A stretch of 15,826 nucleotides of DNA from contig DAHWHT010000030.1 in NCBI GenBank assembly GCA_027335515.1, forward strand, positions 1 through 15,826, written 5' to 3'. A program made the translations under genes and the position numbers. How positions within the stretch are numbered: the first letter of the stretch is position 1; each line of letters opens with the position of its first letter. This document shows, piece by piece, positions 1 to 7,014 of this stretch. The notes under the pieces were generated by a model. That model saw only the letters and a program-made list of their open reading frames with translations. It was not told the origin of the DNA and did no database searches. Source of the DNA: Clostridia bacterium (GTDB lineage Bacteria > Bacillota_E > RBS10-35 > JAJYVN01).

Positions 1-1
1 G

Positions 2-193
2 CCGGCCCCGGCGACGGCCGGCGGCCGCCCCCCATCCGCCCACGGAGCGGCGGGTGCGGGGGCGGGGCCCCGTGACCGGCCGGTCGCCGCCGCGGAGACC
101 CGTCCCGGGCCCGCGGGCGGCGCCGCCGACGAGTCGGGACAGGGACCGGCGGGCGCGACGGCAGCCCCGGCCGCTCCCCGTCCCCACACCCGG
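2..193 (+). other. Open low-complexity coding stretch running into ccmB from the left edge
   Basis: The reading frame of ccmB has no stop codon from base 2 up to the GTG at 194. Translated, it is rich in Ala, Pro, Gly and Arg with a few acidic residues, and most third codon positions are G or C, as in the real genes here. It could be an N-terminal extension of CcmB, a linker joining CcmB to an upstream domain (the usual upstream neighbour is the ATPase CcmA), or non-coding GC-rich DNA that is open by chance. The other forward frame checked, frame 1, stops at 73-75. There is no convincing ribosome binding site before the GTG at 194, which mildly favours read-through from upstream. Confidence 0.4.
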
Positions 194-874
194 GTGTCCC
201 GGCTCGGGGTGCTGCGGGCCGTTTTTTCCCGCGAGGTGGCGCTGTGGTGGCGCGGCCAGGAGCGGCTGGGTGCGATTCTGGCCAACGGGGTGCTGGTCGC
301 CCTGGTCTTCGGCCTCGCCTTCGATCCCCTGGCGGTGGGCCTCAGCCGCCTGTTCGCCGGCATCCTCTGGCTCGGCTTGCTCTTGACCGGCCTACCGGCC
401 TTCGGTCGGGGATTCGCGCTGGAGTGGGAGACGGACGCCATCGACGGCTACCTGGCCTGCGGGGCGGAGCCGGCGGTGTTGTTCTATGGCAAGTGCCTCG
501 CCAACCTCGCGGGGTTCCTCCTGGGCGAGGCGGTGCTGGTCCCTGTCTTCTTCGTCCTGCTGGAGGTGCGTCCGGGGCCTGGCCTGCCCGGCGCGTTGTG
601 CGCACTCGCCCTGGGCAGCGCAGGCTTCGTCGCCGCCGGGACGCTGATCGCGGCGCTGGTGAGCCGCGCTCTGGGCGACGGGGCTGGGGGGCTTCTGCCC
701 TTGGTCGCCCTGCCGTTGCTCTCGCCGGTCATCTTCGGTACCGCGCGGCTGGCGCAGGGCTTCTTTAACGGCCGGCCCGAGATGCCCGGGGTGTGGTTCC
801 TGATGCTTTCGGCCTACGCCGCGCTCTTCTGGGCCCTGCCCGCCCTCCTCTTCCCCTTCGTCGCCGCCGGTTGA
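194..874 (+). CDS. ccmB: CcmB-like haem exporter permease, cytochrome c biogenesis
   Basis: The product is an integral membrane subunit of the CcmAB ABC transporter, which works with CcmC and CcmD in haem handling for c-type cytochrome maturation. From the GTG at 194 it is 226 residues, the usual CcmB length. The N-terminus has the family pattern of a short basic/aromatic stretch (FSREVALWWRGQERL) followed by about six hydrophobic segments. The conserved FGRGFALEWETDAIDGYL region and the LFYGKCLANL stretch match the family's F-x-x-E-x-x-x-x-A-x-x-G-L and G-K-x-x-x-N motifs. The gene lies 86 bases before ccmC, an arrangement typical of ccm operons. The true start is uncertain because the frame is open to the window edge and GTG 194 lacks a clear ribosome binding site. 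The family call is secure; substrate specificity is inferred from the family. Confidence 0.85.
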   Translation: MSRLGVLRAVFSREVALWWRGQERLGAILANGVLVALVFGLAFDPLAVGLSRLFAGILWLGLLLTGLPAFGRGFALEWETDAIDGYLACGAEPAVLFYGKCLANLAGFLLGEAVLVPVFFVLLEVRPGPGLPGALCALALGSAGFVAAGTLIAALVSRALGDGAGGLLPLVALPLLSPVIFGTARLAQGFFNGRPEMPGVWFLMLSAYAALFWALPALLFPFVAAG

Positions 875-943
875 GGGGGGGGCGGTCCGGTTCCGAAGCG
901 CCATGTGCCAGGGCCGGTGGATGCCCCGTTGCCACGGCGACGC

Positions 944-955
944 GGAGGAGGGGGG
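944..955 (+). promoter_or_regulatory. Strong ribosome binding site for ccmC
   Basis: A purine run, GGAGGAGGGGGG, ends about five bases before the ATG at 961. It fixes ccmC at this start rather than at upstream in-frame codons such as the one at 793, which lies inside ccmB. Confidence 0.75.
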
Positions 956-960
956 CGGAG

Positions 961-1650
961 ATGGACGCGGTAGAGCGGCTGAGTCTCGGCGAGCGCATCC
1001 CGGGGTGGGTGGTCTGGGCCGCGATCGTGCTGGCGATGTACCTTGGATTCATCTACGCGCCGCCCGAGGCGACCATGGGCGACGCGCAGCGCCTGATGTA
1101 CTTCCACGTCGCGGCGGCGTGGAATGCCTTTCTGGCCTTCGGCGTGGTGCTGGTCGCCTCCGTGGATTACCTGCGCAGGGCGCGGCAGGGCGCGTCCCGC
1201 TTGGCCTACGCTTCGGCGGAAGTCGGGGTCCTCTTCACGACGGTGACCATCGTCGGCGGTTCCGTCTGGGCGCGGGCGGTGTGGAACGTGTGGTGGACGT
1301 GGGATCCCCGGCTCACCACGACGGCGTTGCTTTGGTTCATCTTCATCGGCTACCTTGTGATACGCGGGTCGGCGGAAGGCGACGCGGGTCGCCAACGCCT
1401 GGCCTCGGTGATCGGCATTCTCGGCGCCTGCGTCGTGCCTGTTGTCTACTTCTCGGATCAGTGGTGGGTGGGCATGCACCCGGAGTTGATCACCCTGCAG
1501 GGGTTCGCGATGCCGCCGCGCATGATCGTCGCGTTGATGTACTCCTTTTGCGCCTTCACCGTCTTCTACCTATGGCTGTTGGGGCGGCGTCTGCGCCTCG
1601 TGGCCCTCTCCGAGCAGGTCGCGGCCCTGCGCGACCGGTTTCGGGTGTGA
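961..1650 (+). CDS. ccmC: CcmC, haem-handling protein of cytochrome c maturation
   Basis: CcmC binds haem at the outer face of the membrane and passes it on for cytochrome c assembly. The 229-residue product has about six membrane segments. It carries the defining tryptophan-rich loop (W-W-T-W-D-P-R-L-T, about residues 111-119), flanked by two histidines in the expected places: H49 in YFHVAAAW and H173 in GMHPEL. These are the expected axial haem ligands of the family. The ATG at 961 is chosen because of the purine-rich ribosome binding site just upstream and because it gives normal family length. It follows ccmB closely, and the ccmD-like gene comes only after a 930-base gap. No ccmE, ccmF or thioredoxin-like gene is visible in the window. 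Confidence 0.93.
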   Translation: MDAVERLSLGERIPGWVVWAAIVLAMYLGFIYAPPEATMGDAQRLMYFHVAAAWNAFLAFGVVLVASVDYLRRARQGASRLAYASAEVGVLFTTVTIVGGSVWARAVWNVWWTWDPRLTTTALLWFIFIGYLVIRGSAEGDAGRQRLASVIGILGACVVPVVYFSDQWWVGMHPELITLQGFAMPPRMIVALMYSFCAFTVFYLWLLGRRLRLVALSEQVAALRDRFRV

Positions 1651-1811
1651 CGCTCCGCGGCGGGATCCGCCGAGGCGGCCTGCGGGCACCCGGTCACTGG
1701 GGTGGGCGGCGGTGGGGGGAGGGAAGGGGCCCTCGGTAGCGCCGGGGGGCCGTCGGTAGCCCGCCTGGCCCGGCATGCGCCGCGCGGTGTTTCCGCAAAG
1801 CCGGGCCCCGA

Positions 1812-1853
1812 CGCCCCTGGCGCGCGTGGCCCGGGATGTGCGCGCCAGGGGCG
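1812..1853. repeat. 14-bp perfect inverted repeat downstream of ccmC
   Basis: CGCCCCTGGCGCGC (1812-1825) is exactly complementary to GCGCGCCAGGGGCG (1840-1853) across a 14-base loop. It would form a very stable hairpin about 160 bases after the ccmC stop. No T-run follows on either strand, so it is not a standard intrinsic terminator. It could stop transcription without a U-tract, protect a transcript end, or bind a protein as DNA. Confidence 0.6.
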
Positions 1854-2133
1854 GGATTGCCGTTCCCGGCGTCCAGGACGTTGCCCGTCCTACCATGCTG
1901 TTCCCGTGGTCTGTGCGCCCGGTGCGGCCGGGGCACCCCCCAAGGGTGTACGCCGGCCGCCATGGCGGCGCAGGGGAGGTCCTTGGGGGTGCCGGACCGG
2001 GTTCCAATGCCTGGGGCCGCGACCGACCGTCCGCTCGGCTGTGCGCCACCTCGGTTCGCGGACCGCGTGCCTCGCGTGGGGAACCGCTGCGGGCGAGAAC
2101 GGACGCCACCTTGGGGCCCGTTGCGGTGCCCTG

Positions 2134-2142
2134 TGGTAGAAT
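2134..2142 (+). promoter_or_regulatory. Extended -10 promoter upstream of ccmD-murJ
   Basis: TGGTAGAAT matches the extended -10 form TG-n-TATAAT with a single mismatch in the hexamer, and stands out in a very GC-rich gap. There is no good -35 hexamer at 16-18 bases, which extended -10 promoters tolerate. Transcription would start near 2149 and give a leader of about 430 bases before the gene at 2579. Confidence 0.5.
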
Positions 2143-2294
2143 GACCGGCTGGTGGCCGTTTGTACGTGCGTCAGCGATGGGCTTCCCGGCGTGCATGTCC
2201 GTCCGGCGCCACGCTGATCGCGGTGGGGTGGGGCGCGGCCGGCCGGCGGAGAATCGTTCCTTGGTGGGGTACGCGGGCCTCACAGGGGGCAGTG

Positions 2295-2405
2295 CGATGC
2301 GGGGACCCGACGTTGCAACCTCGTCTACCACCCCGGAGGGCAGACCCGCTGGCGCCCACCGGGCGCCGCTCTGGCGGGCCGCGACCCGATCCCCCCAGGG
2401 CATCG
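2295..2405 (+). promoter_or_regulatory. Possible structured mRNA leader of the ccmD-murJ unit
   Basis: Nested pairings are visible on the + strand. CGATGC (2295-2300) pairs with GCATCG (2400-2405). Inside it, CCCGC (2345-2349) pairs with GCGGG (2374-2378), and inside that GGCGCCC (2351-2357) pairs with GGGCGCC (2361-2367) over a three-base ACC loop. An eight-base palindrome, GTTGCAAC, lies at 2312-2319. It sits between the likely promoter and the first gene, so it would be transcribed as a leader. It does not match a riboswitch class I can name. In DNA this GC-rich, some pairing is expected by chance. Confidence 0.3.
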
Positions 2406-2578
2406 GCCCCAGTGGCCGGTGCCACCGCGAAGCCCGCCGGGGGGGCAGTGCCCACGCCCGCCGCTTGGCGCCGAGCCGGTAGAGGTAGCGAATAAGGGCG
2501 AAAGGGGCGAGAACCTGGCCGCTGGGCGGATGGGATTGCCCCCCGGTGTCCCGCCCGCCGCCTCGACCAGGGAACTCC

Positions 2579-2791
2579 ATGTCGCACTGGTCGCCTTTGG
2601 ATTGGATGTTTCTCGGTTATAGCCTCATGTGGGGCATGATCGTGCTGTACGTCGGCAACCTGCAGCGGCGGCAGGCCGCGGTCCAGCGGGAGGTGTCGGC
2701 CCTGCGCGCCGTGCTGGAAGACGGCGGGATCGCGCCGGAGGTACAGGCTGCCGGTCCCGCCACCGCTGCCGTCACCCACCCTCTTCGATGA
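2579..2791 (+). CDS. Small CcmD-like single-span membrane protein
   Basis: A 70-residue protein with one N-terminal membrane segment (about residues 10-26, LGYSLMWGMIVLYV) followed by a charged, probably coiled segment (NLQRRQAAVQREVSALRAVL) and a Pro/Ala tail. This matches the architecture of CcmD, the small haem-exporter subunit that stabilises CcmC and CcmE with CcmAB: an aromatic N-terminus, one span, then an Arg/Glu-rich cytoplasmic helix. Sequence identity in such short proteins is weak, so the name rests on architecture and on ccmB and ccmC upstream. The ATG at 2579 gives the classic topology; I see only a weak ribosome binding site (AGGGAA about five bases upstream). Its TGA stop overlaps the murJ ATG (ATGA at 2788-2791), so the two are probably translationally coupled. 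Confidence 0.7.
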   Translation: MSHWSPLDWMFLGYSLMWGMIVLYVGNLQRRQAAVQREVSALRAVLEDGGIAPEVQAAGPATAAVTHPLR

Positions 2792-4524
2792 GCGGGGACG
2801 CCTCGCCCGGCGGGCCGGACGTGTCGGGTGCCTCCCCGGCGGGACCCGTGGTGGACGGCACCGGCGCAGAACGCGCCGGGGTCGTGCCGGCGGTGGACGG
2901 CGCCGACGGCCTCGGCGCAATCCCCAAGGCCATGGGCGGGGCCGCGTTGCTGGTTGCGGCCGCCACGCTCTGCAGCAAGGTCCTGGGCTTCCTGCGCGAC
3001 ACGGTAATGGCCGACCGGTTCGGCGCCGACTACCGGACGACTGCCTATATCGTGGCGTCGCAACTGCCCTTGGTGCTGTTCGCCGCGGTCGGCGTCGCCA
3101 TCCAGATGGTCTTCATCCCCATCTTCAGTTCGTTGACCGCGCGGCGGGAGGATGCAGAGGCCGAGCGTTTCGCCGCCAACGTGAACGGCGCGGTCACTCT
3201 GGCCGTTGCCCTGCTGATCGTGCTACTCGAGGTGTTCGCCGGGCCAGTGGTCACTCCCTTCATCCACCAAGTTTCCCCGCACTTTACGGCCGCCGACCGC
3301 GTGCGCGAGTACCACTTGGCCGTCCGGCTTCTACGGGTCATGTCGCCGCTCATCATGTTCTACGCCTGGTCCGGTGTGGCCGGCGGTGTGCTGAACTCGC
3401 GCGGCGTGTTCGGCCCGAACGCCGCCATGGGCATCCCCCAGAACCTGACCATCATCGGTTCCATTCTGCTCGCCACGGTGCGTGGCGCACGCGACATGGC
3501 GCTCGTCGGCTGGGGTAGCCTGGTCGGCACCCTGACGACCTTCCTGGTGCAGTGGCCGGCGCTGGCGTACTCCCGCTTCCGGCTCCGCTGGCGCCTGGAC
3601 CTGCGGGACCCGTTGCTGCGCCGTATGGGCCGCTTGGTCCTCCCCGTCATCCTGACGTCGCTGGCCCAGCAGTCGGGTATCGTCGTCGACCGCTGGCTCG
3701 CCGCCCGCCGCCTGCACACGGTGGCCCTGCTGACCGACCTCACCTACGCCGGACGCATGCAGGCCTTGGCCTACGCCGTACTCGGGCTTTCGGTGGCGAC
3801 CGTCCTCTACCCGAGCCTGTCGGCCGCCGAGGGACTGGGGGAGCAATCCCGCTTCCGCCAGGTGCTGACCCGCGGGCTCGGCCTGATCAACTTCGTAACG
3901 GTGCCGGTGATGGTGGGACTGTTCCTGCTCCGCTACCAAGCCGTGCTGGTGATTTGGCGGCACGGGCGCTTCACCCTGGCGGATGCGCACGCCACGTCCT
4001 TTGCCCTGCTATTTTTCACCCTGGGGACCCTGTCCTTCGCTTGGCAGGATTACTTCAATCGCGCCTTTTTCGCCACGCACGACACCCGGACGCCGATGTA
4101 CGGCGGTTTCATCGCCGTCGCCGTCAACATCGCGCTCGACTTCGTGCTGGTGGGCCCGTTGCGCCAAGGCGGGCTCGCGTTGGGTACCGCCCTGGGCTGG
4201 AGCGCCGCCGCCGTATTCCTCATCGTCCGCCTGCGCGCCCGCTTCGGATTGCTGGGTGGCCGGCGCCTGGCCGCCAGCGGGCTGCGCATGTTGGGCGCGG
4301 CCATCGCGGCCTTTTTGCCGGGACGGCTGGTGTTCGATACACTCTGGGGTGTCATCGGCCATGGAGGGCTAGGCGCGGCCGCCGCCCTCCTGATTGTGGG
4401 AGTAGGCGGGGCCGCGGTCTATGTCGGGCTATGCGCCCTGCTGAGCGTCCCAGAGGTGGCGACGGCCCACCACCTGCTGCGGGGGATGCTCCGCCGTTCC
4501 GGGGGCGCGGCGCCAGCCCGCTAG
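2788..4524 (+). CDS. murJ: MurJ/MviN family lipid II flippase
   Basis: MurJ moves lipid-linked peptidoglycan precursor (lipid II) from the cytoplasmic to the outer face of the membrane. The product is 578 residues and hydrophobic throughout, consistent with the 14-helix MOP-superfamily fold. The family N-terminal signature G-F-L-R-D-T is at about residues 67-72, followed by the ADRFGA and QLPLVLFAAVG stretches, and the central SGVAGGVLNSRGVFGPNA region is typical of the family. It starts at ATG 2788, overlapping the stop of the ccmD-like gene. This gives about 50 extra Ala/Gly/Pro/Asp-rich residues before helix 1; an internal ATG at 2932 would give a compact protein instead. The nearest downstream gene is the sensor kinase, after about 285 bases with its own promoter. 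The functional call is firm and the start moderately so. Confidence 0.93.
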   Translation: MSGDASPGGPDVSGASPAGPVVDGTGAERAGVVPAVDGADGLGAIPKAMGGAALLVAAATLCSKVLGFLRDTVMADRFGADYRTTAYIVASQLPLVLFAAVGVAIQMVFIPIFSSLTARREDAEAERFAANVNGAVTLAVALLIVLLEVFAGPVVTPFIHQVSPHFTAADRVREYHLAVRLLRVMSPLIMFYAWSGVAGGVLNSRGVFGPNAAMGIPQNLTIIGSILLATVRGARDMALVGWGSLVGTLTTFLVQWPALAYSRFRLRWRLDLRDPLLRRMGRLVLPVILTSLAQQSGIVVDRWLAARRLHTVALLTDLTYAGRMQALAYAVLGLSVATVLYPSLSAAEGLGEQSRFRQVLTRGLGLINFVTVPVMVGLFLLRYQAVLVIWRHGRFTLADAHATSFALLFFTLGTLSFAWQDYFNRAFFATHDTRTPMYGGFIAVAVNIALDFVLVGPLRQGGLALGTALGWSAAAVFLIVRLRARFGLLGGRRLAASGLRMLGAAIAAFLPGRLVFDTLWGVIGHGGLGAAAALLIVGVGGAAVYVGLCALLSVPEVATAHHLLRGMLRRSGGAAPAR

Positions 4525-4570
4525 GCCCCCCACACCGGGTGCCACGCGGGGACGAACGCGGTCGCAGTCG

Positions 4571-4579
4571 TGCTATACT
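4571..4579 (+). promoter_or_regulatory. Extended -10 promoter for the two-component operon
   Basis: TGCTATACT matches TG-n-TATAAT with one mismatch and is one of the few AT-rich spots between murJ and the sensor kinase. No clear -35 is seen. The transcript would begin near 4586 and carry a leader of about 220 bases. Confidence 0.55.
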
Positions 4580-4598
4580 GCGGTTGCATCACTCCAAA

Positions 4599-4614
4599 CG
4601 GCATGGGGATGCCG
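4599..4614 (+). other. Leader hairpin with GGGG tetraloop
   Basis: CGGCAT (4599-4604) and ATGCCG (4609-4614) pair perfectly around GGGG. It lies just after the predicted transcription start of the sensor-kinase operon. It may be a 5' stabilising hairpin; no specific function can be assigned. Confidence 0.35.
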
Positions 4615-4750
4615 CCGGTGGCACGGGGTTCGGCAGTAAGTCGGGGTGGCTTGTGGGCTTGCCTCTGCCGCCCGCCGGGGCTCACCCTCGGGGGTAGACT
4701 GCTGAGCACCGCGCATGCGGGTTGGCGCTGGGCGGTGGCGCCCGCGCGGA

Positions 4751-4769
4751 CCCCGTCGAGAAGACGGGG
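4751..4769 (+). other. Hairpin just upstream of the sensor kinase start
   Basis: CCCCGTC (4751-4757) pairs perfectly with GACGGGG (4763-4769) around a GAGAA loop, about 40 bases before the chosen start codon. No U-run follows, so it does not look like a terminator. It may influence translation initiation. Confidence 0.35.
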
Positions 4770-4808
4770 CGGGGCGCGGCGATTTTCGCTGTCATGGGGG
4801 GTGGGGCG

Positions 4809-6209
4809 GTGAAACGGGTCGGCCTGCGCAAGCTCAAGTGGTTGACGTTCGCCGTGGCAGTCGCTGGCGTCGCCGCCTTGGACGTGGTCCTTTACCTGAG
4901 CCATCCGGGCGCACGGCCGATGGACGCGGCCGTGCGGGGAGCCGCGCTGGGGTTGGCCATTCTGGTGTTCAACGAATACGCCTTCGGCTTGGTCGCGCGC
5001 CGGGATACCCTGCTGGAGCAGGAGCGCGAACGGCTCTACGCCCTGCATCAGATCAGCCGGGGGCTGGCCCTGCTGCCAGGCGTGGACCGCAACCTTACCC
5101 ATTCCCTCGACGTCCTGCGGCGCGTGACCGGGGCGGACATCGCCGCCTGGCTGGAGCCGGTGGGAGGCGGTGGTGCCGTCTGCCGCGCGGCTGTTGGAGA
5201 GAGCGCCGCGGGGTTCGTCCGTGCGGGAGCGGCTCTACCGGCGCCGAGCGCGGATCGGCTCTGGCGGTTGGTGCGCGGTGGGCGCACCGTGACCGTGGCC
5301 GATCCGGAGCGCGCGCAGTCCCTGGGGCTCCCCGACTTTCCGCCCTTGCCCGGTGAACGGCTGGCAGCCGCGGTCGCGGTGGGGGCCGGGGGGCCCGAGC
5401 CGCTGGGCGCCGTGGTCGTGGGCTGGCGCGCCCCCCATACCATGCTCCGTGCCGACCAGGAGTTCGTGGAGAACGTGGCGAGCCTGCTTGGCGTGGCCGT
5501 GGAGAACCAGCGCCTCTACCGCGAGACGCAGCGCATGGGGGCGCTGGAGGAGCGCGAGCGCATCGCGCGCGACATGCACGACGGGCTAGCCCAGGCGCTG
5601 ACCTATCTGAAGTTGAAGGCGGAGACGGCGCTGGCCCAGGCGCACTCCGGCAGCGCCCCGGCCCTGGAGAGTGCGCTTCGCGCCATCCGCAACGGCGCGG
5701 TGGAGGCCCTGGGCGATGTGCGTCAAGCCCTGCTCGACCTCCGCACCCCGGAAGGAGACGGCGACTTCGTCTCCGCCCTTGCGCACCAGGTCGAGGCGTG
5801 GAGCCAGTTCCACGATATCGCGGCGGAGGTGCTCCTGCCCCCTGGACCGGTGCGGATGGCCCCCGACACGGGCGCGCAGGTTCTGCGCATCGTCCAGGAG
5901 GCGCTGGCCAACGTGCGCAAGCACGCTCAGGCCAAGCGCGTCACCGTCCGGCTGGCGCACGAACCGGGCGCGCTCGTGGTGACGGTGACCGACGACGGTC
6001 GGGGCTTCGATGTTCGGCGCGCGGGCCGTAGCGGTCACTTCGGGTTGGGCATCCTGCGCGACCGCGCAGCGGCCATCGGTGGGTTGCTGCACATCGACTC
6101 GCGTCCGGGCAGCGGGACCGATGTCGTGCTGCACCTGCCCGACGCGCCCGGGCGTGCGGCGGAACCGGCCGCACTACCCGTTGCCGCTTCAGTGGGCGGA
6201 CGGACGTAG
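4809..6209 (+). CDS. NarL-class sensor histidine kinase with two membrane spans and a GAF domain
   Basis: The product senses a signal, autophosphorylates on histidine and passes phosphate to the response regulator encoded next. From the GTG at 4809 (G-rich ribosome binding site about seven bases upstream) it is 466 residues; an ATG at 4794 would add five. Two membrane segments (about residues 11-30 and 40-58) are joined by a short loop, leaving little external sensor. A short coiled segment (LLEQERERLYALHQI) leads into a GAF-like domain (about 75-235). The HisKA_3 dimerisation motif E-R-E-R-I-A-R-D-M-H-D-G-L puts the phosphoacceptor at about H257. The ATPase domain shows the N box (EALANVRKHA, N368), D-D-G-R-G-F-D near 395 and G-L-G-I-L-R-D-R after 410. 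The layout resembles LiaS/DegS/NreB-type kinases. The ligand is not evident; the neighbours suggest envelope stress, but that is inference. Confidence 0.88.
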   Translation: MKRVGLRKLKWLTFAVAVAGVAALDVVLYLSHPGARPMDAAVRGAALGLAILVFNEYAFGLVARRDTLLEQERERLYALHQISRGLALLPGVDRNLTHSLDVLRRVTGADIAAWLEPVGGGGAVCRAAVGESAAGFVRAGAALPAPSADRLWRLVRGGRTVTVADPERAQSLGLPDFPPLPGERLAAAVAVGAGGPEPLGAVVVGWRAPHTMLRADQEFVENVASLLGVAVENQRLYRETQRMGALEERERIARDMHDGLAQALTYLKLKAETALAQAHSGSAPALESALRAIRNGAVEALGDVRQALLDLRTPEGDGDFVSALAHQVEAWSQFHDIAAEVLLPPGPVRMAPDTGAQVLRIVQEALANVRKHAQAKRVTVRLAHEPGALVVTVTDDGRGFDVRRAGRSGHFGLGILRDRAAAIGGLLHIDSRPGSGTDVVLHLPDAPGRAAEPAALPVAASVGGRT

Positions 6210-6270
6210 CGGAGACGGGGCTATCCCGCCAACGCCAGCGTGCGCGTCCGCCGAGTTCCGGTCTGAGTGT

Positions 6271-6280
6271 GAGGAGGAGG
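6271..6280 (+). promoter_or_regulatory. Ribosome binding site fixing the response regulator start
   Basis: GAGGAGGAGG lies five bases before the GTG at 6286. It decides this start over longer in-frame options inside the kinase gene. Confidence 0.75.
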
Positions 6281-6285
6281 CAGCC

Positions 6286-6936
6286 GTGCCGATCAGGATT
6301 CTCTTGGCCGATGACCACGCCCTGGTGCGCCAGGGTATCCGCGAACTGTTGGGCTCGCAGTCCGAGTTTGAAATCGTCGGGGAGGCGGCCACGGGCGCCC
6401 AGGCCGTGCAGACCGCTCTGGAGGCCCGACCGGACGTCGTCTTGCTCGATATTCACATGCCCGACGGCGACGGGCTCTGGGCGACGGCGGAGATCGCCCG
6501 TGAACTGCCGAGTACGCGCGTGCTCATCCTCACGGTGTCCACCGAGGACGAGCACCTAAAGGAAACCCTGCGGCGCGGGGCCGCCGGGTACCTGCTCAAG
6601 TCGAGCGCGGCCGACACCCTGTTCCAGGCGATCCGCGAGGTAGTCCGGGGCGAGACGACGGTGCCGGGGACCATGGCCGGCCGTATCCTGGCCTCCCTGG
6701 GTCAGGCGGACGAACCCCACGGGGCCGGTCGTGAGGCGGGGCTTTCCTCCCGCGAGCAGGAGGTGCTCCGCCTGCTCTCCCAGGGCTCTACCAACAAGGA
6801 GATCGCCCAGGCGCTGGAGATCAGCGAGAACACCGTCAAGGCGCATCTCAAGAGCATTCTGCGCAAGCTGGGGGTCACCAACCGCGTGGAGGCCGCCGGC
6901 TGGGCCCTGCGCAACCTGGAGGGGGCAAACACCTGA
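6286..6936 (+). CDS. NarL/LuxR family response regulator
   Basis: A 216-residue DNA-binding regulator paired with the kinase 76 bases upstream. The receiver domain (about 1-120) has the acidic pair D9-D10, the phosphoacceptor D55 in VVLLDIHMP, T83 and K105, so every residue needed for phosphorylation is present. A short linker leads to a LuxR-type helix-turn-helix (about 153-210), with LSSREQEVLRLLSQG, NKEIAQALEISENTVKAHL and the terminal KLGVTNRVEAA motif. It probably activates or represses its own operon and envelope genes, but no target site was recognised here. The GTG start at 6286 is supported by a near-perfect ribosome binding site and by the receiver domain beginning at residue 3. A T-box leader starts about 80 bases after its stop. 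Confidence 0.95.
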   Translation: MPIRILLADDHALVRQGIRELLGSQSEFEIVGEAATGAQAVQTALEARPDVVLLDIHMPDGDGLWATAEIARELPSTRVLILTVSTEDEHLKETLRRGAAGYLLKSSAADTLFQAIREVVRGETTVPGTMAGRILASLGQADEPHGAGREAGLSSREQEVLRLLSQGSTNKEIAQALEISENTVKAHLKSILRKLGVTNRVEAAGWALRNLEGANT

Positions 6937-7014
6937 TCCCCACCAGGCTGGTTCCGGCCGCCGACGGGTGGGCGGGGGGACCCCTGGAGGCACCCATCTG
7001 CCTTCGCGGGTGGC

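Larger units (their letters stand above)
1651..2578 (+). other. 930-base gap between ccmC and the ccmD-like gene, no convincing gene
   Basis: Several frames are open here on both strands, but their translations are arginine/proline/glycine-rich with no domain pattern and no conserved start with a ribosome binding site, so I call no gene. Visible structure includes a small hairpin at 1658-1672, a near-identical direct repeat ending TCGGTAGC at 1727-1740 and 1747-1760, a 14-bp inverted repeat at 1812-1853, an extended -10 promoter at 2134-2142 and a folded leader at about 2295-2405. The region probably holds the end of the ccmBC transcript and the promoter and leader of the ccmD-murJ unit. No tRNA or known riboswitch core was recognised. 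Confidence 0.6.

Noticed and set aside
2418..2429. Second T-box-like core, GGTGCCACCGCG, upstream of ccmD-murJ
   Set aside because: The bulge would read UGCCACC, not UGGNACC, so it cannot pair with an NCCA tRNA end, and no terminator with a T-run follows.
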